A stretch of DNA of 59,430 nt, taken from the NCBI GenBank assembly GCA_938036435.1, contig CALHPU010000154.1, positions 1 to 59,430 of the forward strand, written 5' to 3'. Made by a program: the position numbers and the translations under genes. The notes under the pieces are model-generated. The model made no database searches. It was not told the DNA's origin and was given only the letters and a program-made list of their open reading frames with translations. Each line of letters starts with the position of its first letter. The stretch's first letter is position 1. Below are positions 33,548 to 42,201 of this stretch, piece after piece. The stretch comes from an uncultured Pirellulaceae bacterium. Its GTDB lineage: Bacteria > Planctomycetota > Planctomycetia > Pirellulales > Pirellulaceae.

Positions 33548-34402
33548 TCAATTAACCGAGCAGCCAAATGCCTTGGCTTGAGTCTCTTCTACTGGCGTAT
33601 CGGGGGAGATTTCGGTCACACGAGTCCATCCCTTACGCGTGGCCCTAAATAGTTTCCGATGCCGAGCCTGCAATTCTTTGATGTCGGTGACGTCGGCCAG
33701 CGGATCGTTCATCCTCTCGGTCGTAAGCACGATCTTTCTGCTTCGGCGCTGGCGGGCGAAGTTCGGAGACACCGTTGAGGCGTTAGCCTCCGAAGCAAAA
33801 GGGGTTTCGTAAGGGCTCAGAATTCGGTCGCTGACAGAATCTGTGTTCGCCATCGACGCCAAATTGTTCATTTGATTTGGGTTGATACGACGATCCGATC
33901 TAAGCCTTTTGTCGATCGCCATGGTTCGCAACGCGCGCGAGCGACTGGACTTACTGGCTTGGACGCTCATGGACCAAATGCGGCAATCAACTTTGTGGTA
34001 CCGCATCGCGCGATCGATGCGTTTCCAAAGATCATCGTGCTTGACGGGAGTCATCTCTCCGAACCGCTCCCAATGCCAGTTGTGCTCCCGCCAGAATGCA
34101 ATTCCCGAACGGATTCCTCGTCCGACATATTTGCTGGGTGTGATGAGCGTAACTTGAGAGGGTTGTTCGAGCGCCTCGATGCCTCGAACGACCGCGAGAA
34201 GATTAAGTCGCTCACCGGCGACGTCAGGCTCTACCTCATCTGCCTCGATACGGTGGCCTTGGCCGATAGGTTCAAGCACGAAGTGCCAGCGGCCTCCGCC
34301 CGAACAAATGTCCTGTTGGGGAATTTGGCCGGTTGTCGATGTTTCTGCGGGCAGGTTCTGTTGAGAGCCCGTGAGCAATAGATAGTGCGGAGCGGTTTTC
34401 AT
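33548..34402 (-). CDS. RNase HI-fold protein lacking the catalytic acids
   Basis: 284 residues. Residues about 5-145 align by eye with RNase HI: LLLTGSQ where the enzyme has FTDGS, GGGRWHFVLE (strand 2), RLNLLAVVRGIEAL where it has RMELMAAI.ALEAL, TPSKYVGRGI where it has TDSxYV, and TPVKHDDLWKRIDRAM where it has KPVKN.DLWQRLD. The metal-binding residues corresponding to E. coli D10, E48 and D70 are missing or replaced (Asn67 and Pro89 for the last two), and the late HxGHxxN/D134 region is not recognisable. The second half is basic, Ser/Arg-rich and probably disordered. It may act as a nucleic-acid-binding pseudoenzyme. The gene is single. Confidence 0.75.
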   Translation of the reverse strand: MKTAPHYLLLTGSQQNLPAETSTTGQIPQQDICSGGGRWHFVLEPIGQGHRIEADEVEPDVAGERLNLLAVVRGIEALEQPSQVTLITPSKYVGRGIRSGIAFWREHNWHWERFGEMTPVKHDDLWKRIDRAMRYHKVDCRIWSMSVQASKSSRSRALRTMAIDKRLRSDRRINPNQMNNLASMANTDSVSDRILSPYETPFASEANASTVSPNFARQRRSRKIVLTTERMNDPLADVTDIKELQARHRKLFRATRKGWTRVTEISPDTPVEETQAKAFGCSVN

Positions 34403-34966
34403 GTTATAACGACGCCTGAGGGTTCGTAAATCAGGTTTGGAAAGTTGAGTGCGATGACCTTCCGTGTCGTCCCACGCTTTTATGTGTTTAAGCGCAGCGT
34501 GTTCTCCATGAACACCTATCTCGCAAAGCTTCGGTATTTGATTGTGATGGCATCGGCAAGCTTGCCCTGATAGGAAAAGTCTAAGTTAGCGAATTTTCTT
34601 CTTTAGTCGTCAAGGCCGGTGTCGTCGCCGGAGAAATCGGTGCGACCAGGAATCAGAGCGTAATTACGTACGCTTATCGGCCATAAGCTTGTGAATTGAG
34701 CTGGGCAAAAGGTGCAAGCGGAAGCGGCAAGGCGCGAGCCTTCCGGTAGACAATTCACGGACGTCTCGCGCTGTTTCGCTCTTAAAAACCCGCCCAGACG
34801 ACTACGTGCCAGCACCCGACGCTATCGCCAAATGTAAAACTTTACGGATTGGCGAAAGTTTACTGATCAAGCTGCCGATAGAGATTCTGTCGGTCATAGC
34901 ACAGTGATTTACGCACAGTGTTCGACTGATGAACCGGGGGGTTCGTTGGCAAACGATTTGATTGCC
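34403..34966. other. Gene-free stretch
   Basis: About 560 bp between the divergent RNase H-like and TolC-like genes. Open frames here show no coding character. A small hairpin-forming motif TTACGTACG and scattered palindromes are the only structures. Promoters for both genes must lie within it, but none is clear enough to name. Confidence 0.4.
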
Positions 34967-35007
34967 AAACGTCACCGGTGGCTTCTTCGCAAGCCACGGT
35001 GACGTTT
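34967..35007. promoter_or_regulatory. Long inverted repeat before the TolC-like gene
   Basis: AAACGTCACCGGTGGCTT (34967-34984) pairs with AAGCCACGGTGACGTTT (34991-35007) except for one bulged base, around a 6-base loop. It ends 27 bases before the start codon at 35035. In mRNA it would be a stable hairpin in the leader; in DNA it could be an operator. Confidence 0.65.
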
Positions 35008-35034
35008 CATACAACATCAGGATATGGAACTCCG

Positions 35035-37671
35035 ATGAAAACACCCCGAATTAAACTGATTTTGGCTGTCACCATGGCGTCGCTCGCCACTGGATGCACG
35101 CCCAACAAGCCGATCTACCTCAACGACACCGGCGACCTGTCTACCTACATTGAGCAGGCAACCTCAATCGAGTACCCGGATGTCGATGTGCGGTCCCTAG
35201 ATGAGGTCGAGCAGGCGTATGCTCCGATTACGGTTGCCGATCCGGACTTCCAAAATTACGAAGACCTCACTTTGGAACAGGCCGTCGGGTACGCTTTGCA
35301 AAACGGCAAAGTCTTCCGAGGTTTCGGTACAGCTAGCCTTCAGGGAACTCGTGTGTCTCCGGGTGTGGACAACCTGATCAACGGTATTGCAGGCGCTGGT
35401 ACGATCTACGATGTCGCGATCCGCGAGACCGAGCCGGGCTTCATTGGAACGCCGGGACAGATTTCTTCGCCGGGCAGCATCTCAACCAATACGGGACTGG
35501 ATGTCAACCAAGGTGTCGAAGCTGCGCTGGCTGACTTTGATGCTCAGTTCACCAGCACCCTGACGTACAACAAATCAGATGAACCACGTAACACCGTAAG
35601 CACCAACCCGAACTTGCCTCTGATCTTTCAACAGGATCAAGCTCAATGGACAAGCGAACTGGCGAAAAAGACGGCTAACGGAACACAGTTGTTTTTCCGA
35701 AACGTTTCTTCTTACACCGACAACTCAAATCCTCTGGCAACTGATCTTTTGGCTCCCGGTTTCCAAGCGTTGCGTAGCGTCTATCGCACCGCGTTCGAAG
35801 CAGAAGTTCGCCAACCGCTGCTGCGAGGTCGAGGAGCATTCATCAATCGGATGCCGATCGTAATCTCTCGAATCAGCACCGACCAACAAATTGCCAACCT
35901 CGAAGCTCAACTTCAAAACTTGGTCACCAACGTTGAAGTCCGTTACTGGGATTTATACTTGGCCTATCGAAGCATGGACGCAGCGAAAACAGGACGCGAT
36001 GCGGCCACTGAAACGTGGCGAATCGTCAAGGATCAATACGACGAAGGATCCAACGTTAACATCCAGCAATTAGCTCAGGCTGCCGAGCAGTACCATTTCT
36101 TCGACGCACAAGTCATCGATGCTTACAACAGTGTCCTCAATGCCGAGGGCGCGTTGAGATTCTTGATGGGATGGGCATCCACCGACGGACGCATCGTTCG
36201 GCCGATTGACGACCCCGTCATGGCACCCGTAGAGTTCGACTGGTTCACCACAAAATGCGAAGCCCTAACCTATCGGCCTGAACTACGCCAAGAACGTTGG
36301 GAAATCAAGAAACGCGAACTGGCGCTTGCCCATTCAAAAAATGGCTTGCTCCCTGAACTGAATGTGTCGGGAACCTACCGATGGTTGGGTAATGGTAATG
36401 ACTTTGGCGTCTCAGGCTCTGGCGACTCCTTCCCACAAGAAAACAGTGGTGCCTTGAACAACCTGTATGACGGAAATTTCCAAGAACTTGCGTTAACGGC
36501 CGAGTACCGCATGCCCATCGGTTTCCGTCGGGAACTGTCAAACGTTCGCAACGCTCAATTGAAGCTTGCCCGTGAGATTGCTCGCCTAGAGGACGCCGAA
36601 CTTGAAGTCATTAAAGAGCTTTCGGAAGCTTTCCGAGCCCTAGAGGCCAACCAAGCCATCATGCAGTCGTCCTACAATCGTTGGAAAGAAACGACGATCG
36701 AGAAAGATCACTTCGAACAACTAGAAGAAGAGGGCGTCGAGACACTGGACGTCGCCTTGGACGCACAGCGCCGTCGATCACAAGCCGAAATCGCCTTCTA
36801 CACAGCGGTTGCTGAATATAACAAGGTGATCTGTTTGATCCATCGCCGCAAGGGAACGACACTACCGCACAGCGGCATCGCGTTCTCCGAAGGCGCTTGG
36901 CCCGGCAAAGCCTACCAGGATGCTCATGAGTACGCCCGTCGTCGCGGCGCCTCAACTCGCCTTGACTACGGTTGGAGTCGTCCGAACGTGATCAGCCGTG
37001 GCGAAGATTTCCCGACCGATCAGAACCCGGGCAACGTGATTCACATCGATGAAGGTTACTCGACGTCTTACGACCAGGGGCAACCCATCTACTCCGATCC
37101 TTATGTGACACCGGGTGAGGTCATCGACTCTTACGAACCAACGTTGTCGGCTCCGATGGAAGTCCCGTCGGAAGTTTACCAAGGCTCACAAAGCCGTAAC
37201 GCTGTTCCCAAACGCAACGCCGCATATCAAAATCGGCAGGTATCCTACGAGGAAGAAGTAAGATCAGCCGACCGTCGCCGCCAGACTTCGGCATCCAAGC
37301 GAAACAGTCAACGCAGTGCTCGCAGTACAAAGGTAGCTTCGGAGGCAATCAAGGCACCCAAACGCGACAAAACTCGTCCGCCCATGAAACGCTTGAAGGC
37401 TCACACGCCGGCTAGATCCAAGGCAACCCGCTTGCAAGGTAGCGTTTCAATTAACGGCAACAGTGGCAGCGAAGCACGAGTTGTTTATGAGTCAAAGAAC
37501 GTGCGAAAGGTATCCGCGATCATGGAAGCACCGAGTCAGTCGTCGTACAGTGAAAACAAAACGCGGTCGGTTACCGGAAACTCGGTCAACTGGAAGAGGA
37601 TGGGGTTTGAGGATGTCCCCAGCGACAGTCGCTTCTCTGGAGCAACTCGGGCAACCATTCGACGAAACTAA
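35035..37671 (+). CDS. TolC-family outer membrane efflux lipoprotein with basic C-terminal extension
   Basis: 878 residues. A lipoprotein signal ends at the lipobox LATGC (C20 or nearby). Two OEP-type helical hairpin regions form the alpha-barrel (about 60-330 with DQQIANLEAQLQNLVTNVEVRYWDLYLAY, and about 430-620 with ALTAEYRMPIGFRRELSNVRNAQLKLAREIARLE). An extra tail of about 240 residues (after 640) is rich in Arg, Ser and Lys, with no counterpart in ordinary TolC proteins. TolC proteins form the outer membrane exit duct for efflux or type I secretion. No inner-membrane pump or adaptor is adjacent. The ATG at 35035 is chosen because the signal starts there. Confidence 0.9.
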   Translation: MKTPRIKLILAVTMASLATGCTPNKPIYLNDTGDLSTYIEQATSIEYPDVDVRSLDEVEQAYAPITVADPDFQNYEDLTLEQAVGYALQNGKVFRGFGTASLQGTRVSPGVDNLINGIAGAGTIYDVAIRETEPGFIGTPGQISSPGSISTNTGLDVNQGVEAALADFDAQFTSTLTYNKSDEPRNTVSTNPNLPLIFQQDQAQWTSELAKKTANGTQLFFRNVSSYTDNSNPLATDLLAPGFQALRSVYRTAFEAEVRQPLLRGRGAFINRMPIVISRISTDQQIANLEAQLQNLVTNVEVRYWDLYLAYRSMDAAKTGRDAATETWRIVKDQYDEGSNVNIQQLAQAAEQYHFFDAQVIDAYNSVLNAEGALRFLMGWASTDGRIVRPIDDPVMAPVEFDWFTTKCEALTYRPELRQERWEIKKRELALAHSKNGLLPELNVSGTYRWLGNGNDFGVSGSGDSFPQENSGALNNLYDGNFQELALTAEYRMPIGFRRELSNVRNAQLKLAREIARLEDAELEVIKELSEAFRALEANQAIMQSSYNRWKETTIEKDHFEQLEEEGVETLDVALDAQRRRSQAEIAFYTAVAEYNKVICLIHRRKGTTLPHSGIAFSEGAWPGKAYQDAHEYARRRGASTRLDYGWSRPNVISRGEDFPTDQNPGNVIHIDEGYSTSYDQGQPIYSDPYVTPGEVIDSYEPTLSAPMEVPSEVYQGSQSRNAVPKRNAAYQNRQVSYEEEVRSADRRRQTSASKRNSQRSARSTKVASEAIKAPKRDKTRPPMKRLKAHTPARSKATRLQGSVSINGNSGSEARVVYESKNVRKVSAIMEAPSQSSYSENKTRSVTGNSVNWKRMGFEDVPSDSRFSGATRATIRRN

Positions 37672-37758
37672 ATCAAAACTAGCTGCCAACTTTGACACAG
37701 GCATAACCGGGCCGCTTTTAACGAAACCTGCCTAATTAGAAATTGCCTTTTCAACAAT

Positions 37759-37776
37759 GCCTCAACCGATTGAGGC
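37759..37776. promoter_or_regulatory. Perfect 18-bp hairpin between the two lipoprotein genes
   Basis: GCCTCAA and TTGAGGC flank CCGA. It lies 88 bp after the TolC-like stop and 24 bp before the next start codon. No T run follows, so it is more likely an mRNA processing or leader structure than a terminator. Confidence 0.5.
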
Positions 37777-37799
37777 GGACACTCAGGGCGAGAACAAAC

Positions 37800-38288
37800 A
37801 TGACACGCTTGGCCACAACAATATTTTTGACGATGACCCTGTTCGGTTTCATCGGATGCAGCATGTGCTGCGGACCGTATGATTTTGATTATCCTACTTA
37901 CGGCGGAATTCATCATCGCTCCAATCCATCATTTGGACGACTCGGTTCGACATTCAGTGACCCCAACTATGCCGGAGGTGGACCGTCAGCTGATTCCAAC
38001 CTTAAACCGCACCCAGAACCTCAAATCGAAAATGACCTAGGTCTTGATAGTGATGATCCAGACGATTTTGAACGAGCTGATGAAGATCTGGATGATGATC
38101 TTGAGGGGCTCGATGACGATCTCGAAGAGTTGGATCGAAGACTTGAAGAATTAGACGGCCCCGATGATGAACTTGAATCGATCACGCCTTTGGAAGATGT
38201 CCGTCTAAACCGCCCTCGCCGCAATCAGGCAAAATCCAATCAACGTCGCCGGGTAGAAAACCTAAGACGATCCAATCGGCTTCGATAA
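37800..38288 (+). CDS. Small acidic lipoprotein
   Basis: 162 residues. Lipoprotein signal with lipobox FIGCS at about residue 20. The body is short and charged: an Asp/Glu-rich run (about 90-130) in which LDDDLEGLDDDLEELDRRLEEL-type heptads suggest a coiled coil. It ends with a strongly basic tail (RPRRNQAK, QRRRVENLRR). I recognise no family. It lies 128 bp after the TolC-like gene on the same strand and ends at a strong terminator, so the two probably form one unit. Confidence 0.75.
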   Translation: MTRLATTIFLTMTLFGFIGCSMCCGPYDFDYPTYGGIHHRSNPSFGRLGSTFSDPNYAGGGPSADSNLKPHPEPQIENDLGLDSDDPDDFERADEDLDDDLEGLDDDLEELDRRLEELDGPDDELESITPLEDVRLNRPRRNQAKSNQRRRVENLRRSNRLR

Positions 38289-38359
38289 TCAATCGGTCGC
38301 CTTTCTAGGGTAGGCGACGCACAACAATCCATATCCTGCTGCTGACGAAAGTCGGCAGT

Positions 38360-38402
38360 GAATTGCCTGACTGGCCAACTTGGTTAGTCAGGCATTTTTT
38401 TC
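38360..38402 (+). terminator. Rho-independent terminator after the small lipoprotein
   Basis: TGCCTGACT (38364-38372) pairs with AGTCAGGCA (38386-38394), followed by seven T. Confidence 0.92.
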
Positions 38403-38535
38403 GAATTGACTGGAATTACTGAGGTGGGATCAGATCTTGTTTTTCGTTTGCCGAGAATCCCTCGGTTTTTTTCAAGGAAGAGCGCAAAGTTCGCGAAGGA
38501 GATGTTCGGTAACTCGGAAGCCTTCTCCTTCAAAT

Positions 38536-40542
38536 TTATCGGAACTCATTGCGACGTTTACGGTTGGCTACGTCATAGACCGGCAGATACCGGTAGTAGA
38601 CTTCAAGCGTCAACGCTCCCATCGCTGTGGAATAGGCGCGGCCGCCGTATCCGGCCCACAGACCGTTCGGCTCCCAGCTACCCGCATTGACGCCGCTGGT
38701 CGTTTGCAGTGTCAGCAGCGTGTGCTTCATTTGCTGGTTCCACTGCTCCCAGGCATCACCGCCGCTGACAAACATCGCCAACGTGCCGTAATACCAATAG
38801 TACATATTGACACGCTCGGGTGTCGGTAGACTTCTACCGATCCTTTGATGAGCTTCTTGCACGGTCAGACGCGACAGCCGCTGTCCCAATAGGTTTCTGC
38901 AAACCAACGCCTCGGCTGTCATCGTGGTATTGGGGCCCTGTCCGGGACGATAGGCTGCAACGCCCTTGTTCGGACTGATGCAACACGCATCAAGAAACCG
39001 AACCATATTGTCTTTACTGGATTGCGGTACATCAATTCCACCAACTTCAGCGCTATGCAACGCGAGCACCTGCCAGCCAAACTGGCTCATGTCGCCCTCG
39101 TCGCCCGGCTGATAACGCCACCCACCGTCGCGCGGATTTTGGGCCTTCAATGAAAAATTAACACCGCGTTGAACTGGAACCGCCAACCTTCGATCACCGG
39201 TCATAGCGTGCGCTTCACTGATCGCCAGCAACGACATGCTGTGACAGTACATCCGAGCAAACAGCTTGGCTCCGCCGGCAAGGTTCCCGTCGGTATCCTG
39301 TTGAGAAACGATATATTCCAACGCGTTCTGGACAACGTTTTGGTAAGGGCCTTCTAAATGGGTGTGGCCGTTAGCCAGAAATGCCAATACCGCTAGAGAA
39401 GTGATGCCAGAATCCGCGTCGCTTCCAGCGCCCTCTCGATCGTGGCCAAGCACGCGGTCCTCGCGCCCTCCGCCCAATTTGCGAGGATTCCACCGACCGT
39501 CTTTGGATTGATTCTCCGCAAGCCATTTTAACGCATTAGCAACTGCTTGTTCGGTTTCGGGAGACCCGCCGCGCTTGACGGCAGCCTGCAAACGGTTCTC
39601 CGGGCTGCGCAACGAGTAAACTTGAGGCATCGGTTGACCATCGGCACGACGAGTTGCGGCAACCGTTGCCGTCGATGTTGTCTCTGCTGCTAACGATGCC
39701 GACTGGCTTCCCTTTGGTCGTACGAACTGACCTTCCACCATAGACGACTTGGCCAATTGGTTTGGGTTGTCGAACTGACCTTCGGATAGTCGAGGAGCTT
39801 GAAAACGATCGACGCTACCGGCATTAATTTTTGCGTCTTCAAATGTATTGGCTGCCGCGTTTAACGTGGCTTCGGGAAGGATAGCGTTACTGTCATCCGA
39901 GTTCCGATTCCCCTTCTGATCAGCCGATTGCTTTTGCGACTGGGCTCGTTCCGGAGACACCAAAGGAGGCAGCGTTGTTTTGGGTGCCTCAAAATGGTTT
40001 GCAACCACCGCCGGCTCAAGAGGACGCGGCTGTAGTTTTGGCATCGCCAGCCGTTGGGTTGACTGTGGTTTCGCCTCATCGTTCTGGGGCACGACTTTGT
40101 CTACCGAAACCAATGAAGATGAGAGGCTTGGTCGGCCCAAGGTATCAGCCGGCACCAGACTCGGTAACGGCGATTGCACAGCGAAGCGATCCCAATCCGC
40201 CGCCGAATCGGCCGTCGACGCCGATTCCAGATCTGCCGCTTCTTTTGTGCTTTCACCCAAGTCTTCTTCGAAGTTGACTCGCATTGGTTCCGAAAGTGAT
40301 AGCCGATCTTCTTCAGGCTTGATCAGATGTGTTGCCCACGCAAAACCAATCAGCAATATGTGGGCCATCACAGAAAGGATGACACATTTCCAGACAGGTT
40401 TCGATGCGCCCCAACGAGTCAACGCAAGTGTCAACAAACCTATGGCCAAAATCCCGGACCCCACCAACAACAAAATCTGCATGTTGGAACTGGTGAAGCT
40501 CCACTGCAAAAATTGGTCGATAAAGTTGCCGAGAATAAGCAT
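38536..40542 (-). CDS. Membrane protein with terpenoid-toroid (prenyltransferase/squalene-oxidase) repeats
   Basis: 668 residues. Two membrane spans lie near the N-terminus (about 22-40, and VILSVMAHILLIGFAWATHLI), then a long polar region (about 85-330). The C-terminal helical toroid (about 335-660) has repeated QNPRDGGWRYQ, ENQSKDGRWNP and QQDTDGNLAGG-type QxxDGxW motifs. Such toroids bind hydrophobic or peptide ligands; catalytic DxDD or zinc residues of cyclases and prenyltransferases are not evident. Fourth gene after a TPR protein, ExbB and ExbD, so it is probably part of an energised envelope complex. The start is uncertain: ATG at 40542 fits the membrane topology, but its ribosome-binding site is weak. 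Confidence 0.85.
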   Translation of the reverse strand: MLILGNFIDQFLQWSFTSSNMQILLLVGSGILAIGLLTLALTRWGASKPVWKCVILSVMAHILLIGFAWATHLIKPEEDRLSLSEPMRVNFEEDLGESTKEAADLESASTADSAADWDRFAVQSPLPSLVPADTLGRPSLSSSLVSVDKVVPQNDEAKPQSTQRLAMPKLQPRPLEPAVVANHFEAPKTTLPPLVSPERAQSQKQSADQKGNRNSDDSNAILPEATLNAAANTFEDAKINAGSVDRFQAPRLSEGQFDNPNQLAKSSMVEGQFVRPKGSQSASLAAETTSTATVAATRRADGQPMPQVYSLRSPENRLQAAVKRGGSPETEQAVANALKWLAENQSKDGRWNPRKLGGGREDRVLGHDREGAGSDADSGITSLAVLAFLANGHTHLEGPYQNVVQNALEYIVSQQDTDGNLAGGAKLFARMYCHSMSLLAISEAHAMTGDRRLAVPVQRGVNFSLKAQNPRDGGWRYQPGDEGDMSQFGWQVLALHSAEVGGIDVPQSSKDNMVRFLDACCISPNKGVAAYRPGQGPNTTMTAEALVCRNLLGQRLSRLTVQEAHQRIGRSLPTPERVNMYYWYYGTLAMFVSGGDAWEQWNQQMKHTLLTLQTTSGVNAGSWEPNGLWAGYGGRAYSTAMGALTLEVYYRYLPVYDVANRKRRNEFR

Positions 40543-40595
40543 TGGCAGATGAGAGTTGGTTGAAAAGAGGATTTTAATTATCTCGCATCGTGGCA

Positions 40596-40642
40596 CGACT
40601 CTCCGAGTCGCTACCATTGAGCAAACGACTTGGAAAGTCGTT
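40596..40642. repeat. Pair of mini-hairpins with TCC and GGA loops
   Basis: CGACTC/GAGTCG with loop TCC (40596-40610) and AACGACTT/AAGTCGTT with loop GGA (40624-40642) stand 13 bases apart between the exbD-like and toroid genes, hence inside the presumed operon. The same arrangement appears at 15965-16008. Confidence 0.75.
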
Positions 40643-40665
40643 CAACTTTTTTGTCAATAATTTGT

Positions 40666-41094
40666 CTATCGGGTGACACCGCCACTACTGACGGCAATGT
40701 TTAAGTCTCGTATTTTGACTCGCTCGCAGGTCGCGATGACCTGAGCGACTCTTTCAAACTTACTGGTACGGTCGCCACGCACGACGACCCCCAATTTCTG
40801 ATACTGTTCGCGTGCGGTCGCCAGTTGCGATTCGAGCTCTGACATAGAAACGGGTTGTTGGTCCAAAGTGATTTTTCCGTCGTTGTAAACGTTTATAATT
40901 CGTTTTTCTGGTGACGAAGTTAGAGCCTGCGCGTTTTGAACTTGAGGCACTTTCAAGGAGATGTCGCGCTCTGCTTGGCTAAGGTCGCTGAATCGCGAAC
41001 CGACCATAAAGAAAATGATCAGTAAAAACACGATGTCAATCATCGGTGTCAGGTTGATTTCTGTCTGATCATCTTTTTGTGTTTTTAGCGGCAT
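40666..41094 (-). CDS. exbD: Biopolymer transport protein ExbD/TolR
   Basis: 142 residues. One membrane span carries the proton-conducting aspartate D20 in INLTPMIDIVFLLIIFFM. The periplasmic domain has the usual ExbD pattern (VYNDGKITLDQQPVSMSEL, VVVRGDRTSKFERVAQVIATC). With ExbB it forms the proton-driven motor that powers TonB- or Tol-type envelope processes. The start is placed at MPLKTQKDD (41094) because the span would otherwise sit unusually far from the N-terminus; the ribosome-binding site is weak. It lies 109 bp after the ExbB stop. Confidence 0.92.
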   Translation of the reverse strand: MPLKTQKDDQTEINLTPMIDIVFLLIIFFMVGSRFSDLSQAERDISLKVPQVQNAQALTSSPEKRIINVYNDGKITLDQQPVSMSELESQLATAREQYQKLGVVVRGDRTSKFERVAQVIATCERVKIRDLNIAVSSGGVTR

Positions 41095-41203
41095 CGGTGT
41101 CAGTCTGGTTATGTTTTTAAAGGAACGCGTCGCGTTGAGCCTCACTTTGTGATTGAACGCGGCCAGTTACGACGTGTTATCGAACTGACGCCTAAACTGC
41201 CAT

Positions 41204-42169
41204 CTAAGCAGCTTTTGATTTGTTGGACCGGGCGGGCTTTCTCACAGACAGTGTCTCGGCGGAGATAAGGTTCACAACCTTCATCCCCAGTGAATCAATC
41301 TCCATCACATGTTTGTCGACGCGACTGGAGAAAAACAAGTACGCGATTAATGCTGGAATGGCGACTGACATACCCGCCGCAGTGGTCAGCAACGCTTGGC
41401 TGATGCCAGTGGCAATCAACGCTTTCGGGTCGCTCATTGTTGCATCGACAGTGGCAATCGCATCAAACGCGTGGATCATCCCCAACACGGTTCCCAGCAT
41501 CCCCAACAGCGGGCAAACTGTCGCCACGCCATTGATCAATCTCAGGTAACTTCGCAATCGACTGGACGTACGCTCGCCCTCATCCAAAACGGCTTGTTCG
41601 ACTTCGACTGCCGGGCGCCCCCACTTGTGTACCCCGGCGGCAAACACCTGCGCGATCGGACTACTGTTTCGCTCGCACAAATCGATGGCCGATTGGCGAT
41701 TCAAGTCTCCATTTTCAAGTTGATCAAGAAAACGTGTCGAAAAGGGCCCTGGAATGACTCGGGCCTTTCGAAGACTAATCATTCTTTCGAAAATAAACAC
41801 GACCAAAACGAATGAGCAAAACAGGATCGGGATCATCAAGATGCCGCCACTTTTGAGCACGTCATACAAACGTTTCGAAGCAGACCCAACTCCCGATGAA
41901 GCTGCATTTCCCAACGCCCCATCTCGTTGGTCCGAAGGATCAATAGCGGAGACTGGGTTTGTCTTGACTTCGCCTGCGGAGTTAATGCCTCCGTTTGGGA
42001 TTTCAAAACCCGTCACGGGTTCTCCGCTGGTGGCGAACTGCGCTTCGGCGGTCGACGAGTTGAGACTGACCAAAGCAAACAGCATCACAAAAATCGCCAG
42101 CGGCGTCTTTGCACGACGCACAACGCAACGCAAATCGCTTATGGTTTGATGAAAGAGATTGTAGTGCAT
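41204..42169 (-). CDS. exbB: MotA/TolQ/ExbB proton-channel protein
   Basis: 321 residues. Signal peptide/N-terminal span (about 22-43), a periplasmic linker of 65 residues, then the ExbB core: a first span (GILMIPILFCSFVLVVFIFERM), the cytoplasmic domain, and the last two spans with the conserved GTVLGMIHAF and ISQALLTTAAGMSVAIPALIAY motifs. The N-terminal extension before the core is typical of planctomycete ExbB proteins. It acts with the ExbD encoded next in the operon. It starts 32 bp after the TPR gene. Confidence 0.93.
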   Translation of the reverse strand: MHYNLFHQTISDLRCVVRRAKTPLAIFVMLFALVSLNSSTAEAQFATSGEPVTGFEIPNGGINSAGEVKTNPVSAIDPSDQRDGALGNAASSGVGSASKRLYDVLKSGGILMIPILFCSFVLVVFIFERMISLRKARVIPGPFSTRFLDQLENGDLNRQSAIDLCERNSSPIAQVFAAGVHKWGRPAVEVEQAVLDEGERTSSRLRSYLRLINGVATVCPLLGMLGTVLGMIHAFDAIATVDATMSDPKALIATGISQALLTTAAGMSVAIPALIAYLFFSSRVDKHVMEIDSLGMKVVNLISAETLSVRKPARSNKSKAA

Positions 42170-42201
42170 AGGTTTTTCCTCAGGTCAACAACAGACGTTG
42201 A

